NCBI RefSeq assembly: GCF_020141465.1
Contig: NZ_JAHSPD010000001.1
Span: forward strand, 2,772,374 to 2,836,373
Origin: Roseovarius carneus
Lineage (GTDB): Bacteria; Pseudomonadota; Alphaproteobacteria; Rhodobacterales; Rhodobacteraceae
Reading direction: 5' to 3'
Length of the DNA stretch: 64,000 nucleotides
The notes under the pieces are model-generated. The model was not told the origin of the DNA and made no database searches. It worked only from the letters and a program-made list of their open reading frames with translations. This document shows, piece by piece, positions 56,695 through 64,000 of this stretch. The position numbers and the translations under genes were made by a program. Within the stretch, counting starts at the first letter, position 1. Each line of letters starts with the position of its first letter.

Positions 56695-57708
56695 ATGAAA
56701 ACGGTTTACAAAGTCGCCGTTGCCGCCACCGCGTTCGTGCTGGTTGGCGTTGCCACTAACAGACTGAATAACGATGGGGGCATTCAGCCCGTCATGAAAG
56801 ACGAAGTGCCCGCGCTTCTCGATGAATGGGGCTGGGCAAATGAAAGCGAGTTTGCCCGTTATGCTGCGCATATTCCAGCCAGCTTGGCTGTAATCGTCGG
56901 ACTTCGCGCCGGTAATGCTGACTATGATCGAGCAGAACATAGGGATGCATTGACAAATGGTATTCCATTGCACCTTCACCGCAATGTCATGCGCCACGAC
57001 AACTTAGCTGCCGCACAACGTGCGAGAAGTCGCCAGTTGCGGAGGCTAGCCGCTCAAGATACCGAACAACGCTTCTACGATTTATTCCCCGAATGGCGGG
57101 CATCACATACCGCCTGCATGACGGACGCCGAAGCCTTTGAGAGCCTTCAGCAGTTTGCACCAGACATCGCATCGCGGATTGAGGCCACGAATGCGGAGTT
57201 TGCGGCATTGGCGGCAAGAGAAGCCGATGGTACTTTGACAGTCTCAGAACGAGAAGCCTACCTTGCTCACCCGTTCCGGGTGCCGCATTTAGTCCAGACC
57301 GGATCAGAATGGTACCAATGGACCGAAGTTGACCCTAGCGAGCCGCTTGCTCTGCACCGAAGCGAAGGGCCACTTGTGCGAGAATGCCCCAGTGACGACC
57401 ATTCATACGGCTGGCACATCAAAGCGTGTTTTGGCTATGTCAACATTGACTTGGGATATGTCGGATCGCATCCCGGAGGCGGGCATCTCGCTCCAACGGT
57501 TGTGGGTAGAGAGGTATACCGCAACTTAGAACAATCGGGCCAAACCCTAGATTTCGTGTTTCAGATGATGGACCATCAAGCTGAGCAAGCGGCATTGCGC
57601 AGACAGGCTGAACAAATCGTGGCCAGTTTGCCTGCACAAAACGTGTCGGCTGCGTCGGTCGAATGGCGCGTTCGGGCTGAGTATGAAAGGCTTCGTTGCT
57701 CACAATAG
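56695..57708 (+). CDS. Exported protein of unknown function (element 2 cargo)
   Basis: 337 residues from ATG 56695, which has GGGA upstream; ATG 56680 is in frame. The N-terminus MKTVYKVAVAATAFVLVGVA is a signal peptide or anchor. The rest is soluble and mostly helical, with RSRQLRRLAAQDTEQRFYDL, a C-x45-type scattering of Cys (HTACM, VRECPSD, KACFGY, LRCSQ) and a distinctive HSYGWHIKACFGYVNIDLGY near residue 235. The C-terminal third is rich in Gln and Ala. I recognise no family. It is the only non-recombination, non-regulatory gene of the element. Confidence 0.65.
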   Translation: MKTVYKVAVAATAFVLVGVATNRLNNDGGIQPVMKDEVPALLDEWGWANESEFARYAAHIPASLAVIVGLRAGNADYDRAEHRDALTNGIPLHLHRNVMRHDNLAAAQRARSRQLRRLAAQDTEQRFYDLFPEWRASHTACMTDAEAFESLQQFAPDIASRIEATNAEFAALAAREADGTLTVSEREAYLAHPFRVPHLVQTGSEWYQWTEVDPSEPLALHRSEGPLVRECPSDDHSYGWHIKACFGYVNIDLGYVGSHPGGGHLAPTVVGREVYRNLEQSGQTLDFVFQMMDHQAEQAALRRQAEQIVASLPAQNVSAASVEWRVRAEYERLRCSQ

Positions 57709-58456
57709 CATTTTGCGGCTCATTTTTCTGAGCGCGTATCTCTGTATTGGCAAGGCCACAACTTCCCCCGTGGCCCCTTTTCTCTTTGGGCCTAACCCTA
57801 CGCCTTGGCGGAGCATTAGCAGCTTCTCCCGTGCGGTATCTGTCTGTTTTCCATTGGCTTCACTTGCCCGCCCACATGGCAGCGGGGCGAGAGGTGGGGG
57901 CTTTTCCTCACATATAGACAGAGAAAGCCCGTCTACGTACACCACTCGCGCCACCTATAGGATAGAACGAGGTCGGGCAATCTTGCGCCCCTCGGATTAT
58001 CCGTTTGTTTTTCTTGGATAAATCTATCGCCCTACCTATAGGACAAGAGGCGGGGCATATTCTGAGATTATTTATCAAATACAATAACTTAGCCAAAGCC
58101 GAGTATCTGTCTGGCCAGATAATCAATCTTCTTTCTTATTAAATCATTTATAATCAATATCTTAAAATATATACTCAAAACCGATTGCTTTCCTGCCTCA
58201 TCTCAATCTTCGATGTATTCAGCTTTCCAATAAGCAATCCGAAACGAATATCATGCTAATATGTTTTAAAAAATGCTCATATCCTTCATATACTTACCCT
58301 GATACCATGAAAAATATCCACTCTGGTTGCCAACACAGATACCTTTGACTTCTTCCTAACATCCGGGTTATAAACCGGAACACAAAGTGAGACACACAAG
58401 CAACCTTCGCTCTTGTATGTCCAGTTAAGTCAAAGACTTAGATTTGTGGTGGAGCC
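57709..58456. other. 748-bp AT-rich gene-free region at the right end of element 2
   Basis: No open frame with codon bias. The palindromic ACCTATAGGA occurs twice (about 57953-57962 and 58034-58043). The stretch 58120-58320 is strongly AT-rich. Near the right end ACACAAAGTG (58380-58389) and GACTTAG (about 58434-58440) repeat motifs found just inside the left end. Confidence 0.55.
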
Positions 58457-58473
58457 TCCCTTCGTCGCCGCCA
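58457..58473 (+). repeat. Degenerate tRNA-Ser 3' end (attR of element 2)
   Basis: TCCCTTCGTCGCCGCCA differs from the tRNA end by one T-to-G change, and the following CC also agrees with the tRNA flank. It is placed where the right boundary of a second integration is expected. Confidence 0.65.
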
Positions 58474-58514
58474 CCTATCTTTATCAAGCTTTATTGCAAT
58501 ATATTAGATCGATT

Positions 58515-59110
58515 TGCGTTAATCTGAGTTATATCCGGCAGTCTTGATAAAGCTCCAACCTTCTTGCGATCGCAGAGATCGCATATGCCTCCAAGGGCTT
58601 CTAACAAGGCGTAGAAGGTTCTGATCCCAATCCACCGCAAGTGGGCTTTAAGCTTTGAGAAGACCATCTCGGTAGGATTGAGGTCGGGGCTCTAGGGCGA
58701 CAGGAACCAGAGCCAGCTACTATGTCTTCTCAGGACCTCGGCGGCGCGCGGGCTCTTGCGGGTGGAAAGGGTACCCCTTGCCCGGCAACCGCTGCTTGCC
58801 GCCATGAAAGTTGCACCAGCACCCCTTTCGTTTCAGACAGTGCGGCGGCCAGTTCCTTCAAAGTAATGTCAGGTTCAGCACGCAAGATGACGAGAAAGAC
58901 GTCGCGATGCGGGGCAAGCCTGCCAAAACGTCCCAGCGACCTGCCTTGTCGTTTTGCAGCGACCAAGCCCCGCGTCCGATACTCCGCCGCAAACCGCACA
59001 GCCGTAGCAGGACTGGCACAAAACACCCGTCCGGCAGTGCGCGCCGAGTGCCCTTTCGCCACATAATCACAAATCCGTTGCCGAAGGTCCAAAGAATAAG
59101 GCTTGCCCAT
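58515..59110 (-). pseudogene. IS630-family transposase remnant
   Basis: The N-terminal part (MGKPYSLDLRQRICDYVAKG, helix-turn-helix, RSLGRFGRLAPHRDVF) runs from ATG 59110 to about 58730. The C-terminal part (SPDLNPTEMVFSKLKAHLR, GGICDLCDRKKVGALSRL) lies at about 58515-58700. The central catalytic region is missing, and a TAG replaces the Tyr codon of the usual PYSPDLNP motif. The element lies between the att-like site and the left end of the CRISPR array, about 90 bp from the first repeat. Confidence 0.85.
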
Positions 59111-59202
59111 GATCCACCTTCCAAAGGAAGTGGAGCAGAAAATGCCACATTGTGAATCCCCGTTCGCCTCACATCAAACGCAAAACGCTTTAGAAGACGG
59201 AC

Positions 59203-62200
59203 GGGGCGGCTGGACCGCGGATTTTGAACAGCTACAATTTGTTTGCGTTAAGGCCAATCACACTCATTGTTGCGGCTGGACCGCGGATTTTGAACAGCTA
59301 CAATACCGGAATGACGCGAAGCGTTCACTGGTCAGTTGCGGCTGGACCGCGGATTTTGAACAGCTACAATGGTGTCTCAGCGCATCGCGGAGGTTGATAC
59401 GTTGCGGCTGGACCGCGGATTTTGAACAGCTACAATGACCACCCCGCCGATCCCAGTGATGAGCTCGTTGCGGCTGGACCGCGGATTTTGAACAGCTACA
59501 ATACGCGACATCGCGGGCCAATATTCTGAATGGTTGCGGCTGGACCGCGGATTTTGAACAGCTACAATGTTCTTCATCTACACGGGACAATGCGGTTTGT
59601 TGCGGCTGGACCGCGGATTTTGAACAGCTACAATCTCAGCGCCCGTGCGAAACAGCGCATCAGTGTTGCGGCTGGACCGCGGATTTTGAACAGCTACAAT
59701 AGATGCAAATGCAGCTCGCGAGTGTCACGGGTTGCGGCTGGACCGCGGATTTTGAACAGCTACAATCTTGACGGGCTGCACGGCCCAGCCGGTCCAGTTG
59801 CGGCTGGACCGCGGATTTTGAACAGCTACAATAGATTGAACCGCAGACCGTTGTGAAGATCAGTTGCGGCTGGACCGCGGATTTTGAACAGCTACAATTT
59901 GATCTTTGTCGTGGATGAAATCGCTTCAGTTGCGGCTGGACCGCGGATTTTGAACAGCTACAATTTGAAAAGCTGGTCCCCGCGCACCTGCCCGTTGCGG
60001 CTGGACCGCGGATTTTGAACAGCTACAATGACGGTCCCAGAGGTCGCGGTAGAGCCTTTGTTGCGGCTGGACCGCGGATTTTGAACAGCTACAATGACGT
60101 GGTAATCAATGCCACCGCCCTCGTCGTTGCGGCTGGACCGCGGATTTTGAACAGCTACAATAGCGTTTTATAACCGGCGTCGGTGACTTCAGTTGCGGCT
60201 GGACCGCGGATTTTGAACAGCTACAATGGTCATGCCCAGCGGAAGCTGCACCGATGGTTGCGGCTGGACCGCGGATTTTGAACAGCTACAATCGGCGGCG
60301 GTGTGATCAGGTGTTTCATGAGGTTGCGGCTGGACCGCGGATTTTGAACAGCTACAATTTATTCATGCGGTCGCCAGCGGTCCAGCCAGTTGCGGCTGGA
60401 CCGCGGATTTTGAACAGCTACAATCTGGCGAGGCTCACATGATCTACCGCACCAGTTGCGGCTGGACCGCGGATTTTGAACAGCTACAATCCACGGGAGC
60501 AGCTCCTCGGGGCACGTGTCGTTGCGGCTGGACCGCGGATTTTGAACAGCTACAATGCCACCCGCAAAGTGACATTCACGGCCGGCGTTGCGGCTGGACC
60601 GCGGATTTTGAACAGCTACAATATACGCCGAGGAGGATGCGCAGTTTAGCGCGTTGCGGCTGGACCGCGGATTTTGAACAGCTACAATGGTCGAGCCTCA
60701 AACCGTTGTGAAGATCGGTTGCGGCTGGACCGCGGATTTTGAACAGCTACAATCGCCTACCAAGAGGGCCGTATGAGCGATACGTTGCGGCTGGACCGCG
60801 GATTTTGAACAGCTACAATTTCGCAGATGATGAGGAGGATGCCTAATGCAGTTGCGGCTGGACCGCGGATTTTGAACAGCTACAATCGCAAAGCGCGGCT
60901 GATGGAGCTGGAGCCAGTTGCGGCTGGACCGCGGATTTTGAACAGCTACAATGACACCCGCAAAGTGACATTCACGGCCTGCGTTGCGGCTGGACCGCGG
61001 ATTTTGAACAGCTACAATTGCAGTCCAGCCATCATGCTACTCCGTGTGGTTGCGGCTGGACCGCGGATTTTGAACAGCTACAATTCGAACCGATCCGCAG
61101 CGGCCCTGGCAAAATGTTGCGGCTGGACCGCGGATTTTGAACAGCTACAATCGGCAATGATCGCGGCGGTGCGCCGCTTGCGTTGCGGCTGGACCGCGGA
61201 TTTTGAACAGCTACAATGAAGGCCCCGTGCGGCGGAAAGATCGCGCTGTTGCGGCTGGACCGCGGATTTTGAACAGCTACAATTAAATTATGGCGCGCAG
61301 GGCGCAGGCGATCGTTGCGGCTGGACCGCGGATTTTGAACAGCTACAATCACGAGCCTGTAGACATAGCTGCGCCCCTTGTTGCGGCTGGACCGCGGATT
61401 TTGAACAGCTACAATTGGCGCTTCACACTGATCGCTGGACGGGGGGTTGCGGCTGGACCGCGGATTTTGAACAGCTACAATCGACCACCCTCCTCGTGGG
61501 ACTTGCCCTCAGTTGCGGCTGGACCGCGGATTTTGAACAGCTACAATACCATGCAACTGAAAGACGCGAAACCCGGTGTTGCGGCTGGACCGCGGATTTT
61601 GAACAGCTACAATGCGCGGGGTGCAGGAGCTCGAGGCTCACCTGTTGCGGCTGGACCGCGGATTTTGAACAGCTACAATCCGCGAGGTTGTCTCAAGAGC
61701 AACCGCCCCGTTGCGGCTGGACCGCGGATTTTGAACAGCTACAATGGCGGCTGATAGCATCCGCCAGTGGGCGCAGTTGCGGCTGGACCGCGGATTTTGA
61801 ACAGCTACAATACATGAAGGCGACCGTCTATGCTGACGGCAGTTGCGGCTGGACCGCGGATTTTGAACAGCTACAATCACGCCCCTGCGCCTCCAGTGCC
61901 TCGCGCAGTTGCGGCTGGACCGCGGATTTTGAACAGCTACAATGGTAAAGGCCGGTGATGCAGCGGCATCGCTGTTGCGGCTGGACCGCGGATTTTGAAC
62001 AGCTACAATAGTGATCGCACTGGATCAGGGCACCTATCAGTTGCGGCTGGACCGCGGATTTTGAACAGCTACAATCTGGCGTGTAATATTCAGCAAGGCG
62101 CTTGGTTGCGGCTGGACCGCGGATTTTGAACAGCTACAATCCCATAATCTCCGATTCTTCGGTCTTGCCGTTGCGGCTGGACCGCGGATTTTGAACAGCT

Positions 62201-63194
62201 ACAATAGTTGTCTAATGGCAAAACCGACTAAACCTGTTGCGGCTGGACCGCGGATTTTGAACAGCTACAATCGCCGTGAAACCATCATCTTCGGCACTGG
62301 CGTTGCGGCTGGACCGCGGATTTTGAACAGCTACAATAAGGCATTTGTCCCGGCCACGTTGCAGACCGTTGCGGCTGGACCGCGGATTTTGAACAGCTAC
62401 AATTGGATGAAGAACGGCAGATCCGTCGATGAGTTGCGGCTGGACCGCGGATTTTGAACAGCTACAATCCGAAATGCAGCCTTTACATGTGCGCGCGCGT
62501 TGCGGCTGGACCGCGGATTTTGAACAGCTACAATAAGTGCATCCCTTTCCCGTTGCAGTGCCAGGTTGCGGCTGGACCGCGGATTTTGAACAGCTACAAT
62601 GCGCAAAACGGTGATGCTGTCGGGTCGGAAGTTGCGGCTGGACCGCGGATTTTGAACAGCTACAATCGAATCACCAGCGAATCGGGGGTGTTTCTAGTTG
62701 CGGCTGGACCGCGGATTTTGAACAGCTACAATGGCGCCTTGGGAAAACTGCACGAACTTATAGTTGCGGCTGGACCGCGGATTTTGAACAGCTACAATTT
62801 TGATCGGGCGCGCAACGATATGCAGACGGTTGCGGCTGGACCGCGGATTTTGAACAGCTACAATTTTTCGTTTGTGCGGTCCTTCTATGTGGTTGTTGCG
62901 GCTGGACCGCGGATTTTGAACAGCTACAATTGTGACGGTTGACCAGTTTCTTGGCGAGGCGTTGCGGCTGGACCGCGGATTTTGAACAGCTACAATGCAA
63001 AAAATCCAGGCAAGTCAGCTCATCAAGTTGCGGCTGGACCGCGGATTTTGAACAGCTACAATGCCTCTAACGCCCGCACCGGCGGCTGGTCAGTTGCGGC
63101 TGGACCGCGGATTTTGAACAGCTACAATCAATGGTCTCCGCATGGCTCATTTCTGGAAGTTGCGGCTGGACCGCGGATTTTGAACAGCTACAAT
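59203..63194 (+). CRISPR. CRISPR array, 61 repeats / 60 spacers, type II-C-like
   Basis: Repeat of 36 bp beginning GTTGCGGCTGGACCGCGG and ending GAACAGCTACAAT. I counted 61 units; spacers are 30 bp (52), 29 bp (six) and 31 bp (two). All repeats read identical except the first, whose positions 2-3 are GG instead of TT. The ends are partly complementary (GTTGCGGCTG against CAGCTACAAT). GTTG start and GCTACAAT end match Neisseria-type II-C repeats in orientation, so crRNA transcription should run rightward, towards cas2. Each repeat contains TGGACC-16 bp-TACAAT, a promoter-like pair. Frames such as CGWTADFEQLQ across it are repeat artefacts. Confidence 0.97.
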
Positions 63195-63200
63195 AGATCG

Positions 63201-63236
63201 CCCGCTATCTTCTTGGAGTTAAAAGAAAATAGCGGG
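63201..63236. terminator. Stem-loop between the array and cas2
   Basis: CCCGCTAT (63201-63208) pairs with ATAGCGGG (63229-63236). After one mismatch TTCT pairs with AGAA, leaving a 10-nt loop. It sits 6 bp after the last repeat and 32 bp after the cas2 stop on the other strand, so it could end convergent transcripts. No long U-tract is present on either strand, so termination is only one possibility; a leader-type integration signal is another. Confidence 0.4.
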
Positions 63237-63267
63237 GGTCTATTGTGGTTAATCCAAGCGAATCGCA

Positions 63268-63612
63268 TCAAAACATTACCAGTTGTTCCGGATTCTTTCG
63301 GGCCTTACGTCGACCCTGATCCGAGAAGTGAACGATATCACGATATTGTCGATCCGTAAAATTCAGAATCTGCACGTCCCCCGAATCGGGTAAATGGCGT
63401 GAAATCCGGTTCACACGGGTCTGAAACGCCTCTTTGCCGTTTACGAAACGGGCATAGACGGAAAACTGGCTGCGCTCGAAGCCCTCATCCAGCAAAAAAT
63501 TACGGAATTTTCCGGCGGCCTTGCGCTGAGGTTTGGTGTCGGTCGGAAGGTCGAACATCACAAGAATCCACATCAGACGATACCCCGATAAAACTTTGAT
63601 TTCATGGTTCAT
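63268..63612 (-). CDS. cas2: CRISPR-associated endonuclease Cas2
   Basis: 114-residue adaptor subunit of the Cas1-Cas2 spacer integrase. It starts MNHEIKVLSGYRLMWILVMF with the ferredoxin-fold strand ending in the conserved Asp of MFDLPTDTK, then FRNFLLDEGFERSQFSVYAR and GDVQILNFTDRQY. The form with an N-terminal LSGYR extension is typical of type II-C loci. The ATG overlaps the cas1 stop (ATGA), so both are co-translated. The longer open frame upstream is the shadow of cas1. Confidence 0.95.
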   Translation of the reverse strand: MNHEIKVLSGYRLMWILVMFDLPTDTKPQRKAAGKFRNFLLDEGFERSQFSVYARFVNGKEAFQTRVNRISRHLPDSGDVQILNFTDRQYRDIVHFSDQGRRKARKNPEQLVMF

Positions 63613-64000
63613 GCCCCCAACCCCGCAAGTGTCAGTGGGCCGGGCGTGTTTGGCAGGGCCAGCGCAAGCCTGCCCTCCTCGAAACTTTGGCCCAGTGACG
63701 TGGCCAGCTTCATTACCGCCACAGAGACAGGCGTGACACCCTCCCCCAAAGGCAGGTCCGTGGCAATCAGGCGTGCGAGTGCCTGCTTCGCCGCTGTGTC
63801 GACCTCTGCACCACGCGTCACGACGATGTTGCGCACCGCGCAATCCACCAGCGGGCGGAAGGGTTCCATCAGGTCATCGGCAAGTGCAAAGGCGTTGGAT
63901 CTGTTGGAATGAAACAACCCGATCGTCGGGTGCAAACCGGCAGCAACAACAGCTCGCGCAGTGGCAGCGCGCAGCACGGTATAGCCATAGTTCAGCAGAG
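63609..64000 (-). CDS. cas1: CRISPR-associated endonuclease Cas1, C-terminal part
   Basis: The last 129 residues are in the window; the 5' part lies beyond 64000. The C-terminal catalytic helices are visible: LLNYGYTVLRAATARAV, AGLHPTIGLFH with the metal-binding His, and ALADDLMEPFRPLVD with the metal-binding acid. Cas1 cuts and joins new spacers into the array with Cas2. In type II-C loci cas9 normally precedes cas1, so it is expected immediately to the right. Confidence 0.95.
   Translation of the reverse strand, partial: LLNYGYTVLRAATARAVVAAGLHPTIGLFHSNRSNAFALADDLMEPFRPLVDCAVRNIVVTRGAEVDTAAKQALARLIATDLPLGEGVTPVSVAVMKLATSLGQSFEEGRLALALPNTPGPLTLAGLGA

Larger units (their letters stand above)
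54670..58473 (+). mobile_element. Integrative element 2, tandem at the same target
   Basis: About 3.8 kb from the exact att copy at 54652-54669 to a degenerate copy at 58457-58473. It encodes its own tyrosine integrase adjacent to the left site, a convergent Xre regulator and one exported protein. ACACAAAGTG occurs near both ends (54714-54723 and 58380-58389), as expected for arm-type sites. The right third is AT-rich and without genes. Confidence 0.72.

Noticed and set aside
58560-59200. Search for a tracrRNA anti-repeat in the left flank of the array
   Set aside because: No stretch resembling the complement of the repeat (ATTGTAGC or CCGCGGTCCAGCCGC) was found; the region is explained by an IS630 remnant.
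59767-59812. Spacer 9 end plus repeat also forms a hairpin (CGGTCCAG/CTGGACCG)
   Set aside because: Only 8 bp; with 60 spacers and many offsets a match of this size is expected about half the time by chance, unlike the 11-bp case in spacer 18.
59103-63359. Many open frames across the CRISPR region encoding repeated CGWTADFEQLQ, VAAGPRILNSYN or VQNPRSSRN peptides
   Set aside because: They arise because most repeat-spacer units are 66 bp (a multiple of three) and the repeat has no stop in these frames. They follow the repeat period exactly and are not proteins.
63613-63843. Extension of the cas2 frame upstream to 63843
   Set aside because: It overlaps cas1 on the same strand in another frame, lacks Cas2 homology, and the ATG at 63612 gives the typical LSGYR start and an ATGA coupling.

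Overview
The window comes from an alphaproteobacterium, most probably a marine Rhodobacterales (Roseobacter-group) member. This rests on the miaB-phoH-ybeY-corC-lnt-metK-trmB gene order, a SAM/SAH-type riboswitch in front of metK, an Irr regulator divergent from fabA, and the high GC and protein flavour of the housekeeping genes. No 16S gene is present, so genus is not assigned.

Layout. 1-7.5 kb is a type I secretion cassette on the minus strand: membrane fusion protein (cut by the window edge), ABC exporter, TolC-like protein and a 1080-residue BapA-like adhesin with seven Ig-like repeats. 7.8-18.8 kb holds argE, trmB, metK, the envelope/RNA maintenance cluster (lnt, corC, ybeY, phoH), a lipoprotein/OmpA pair sharing one domain, miaB, and a glycosyltransferase-like protein. 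19-30.9 kb carries an ATP-grasp gene, fatty-acid genes fabI, fabB and fabA, irr, and a run of small catabolic enzymes ending in an MFS efflux pump. 31-35 kb is a tight operon that looks like organophosphonate catabolism: a zinc alcohol dehydrogenase, a TmpA-like Fe/2OG oxygenase, a TmpB/PhnZ-like HD oxygenase and an enolase-superfamily enzyme. 35-41.5 kb is a minus-strand block (AEC transporter, MBL hydrolase, TatD, holB, tmk, D-Ala-D-Ala carboxypeptidase, SPOR lipoprotein).

From the first tRNA-Ser (TGA, 41.75 kb) the window turns accessory. A lower-GC surface-polysaccharide cluster (FkbM, GT2, DegT, WbqC) ends in a transposon graveyard: an IS3 element next to an IS66 remnant, then broken hydrolase-like and GNAT genes. 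A flavin amine oxidase and a second tRNA-Ser (GCT, 50.28 kb) follow. That tRNA is the apparent target of two tandem small integrative elements, each starting with its own tyrosine integrase and separated by copies of the tRNA 3' end at 54.65 and, imperfectly, 58.46 kb. Element 1 adds a ParB-like protein, a serine recombinase with res-like repeats and a small membrane protein. Element 2 adds a convergent Xre regulator and an exported protein of unknown function.

The right end is a type II (probably II-C) CRISPR locus: 61 repeats and 60 spacers (59203-63194), then cas2 and cas1 on the opposite strand, with cas9 presumably beyond the window. Repeats are nearly invariant and end in a promoter-like -10 hexamer. 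The array contains two pairs of related spacers, one differing almost only at codon third positions, and one spacer that carries an 11-nt perfect anti-repeat.
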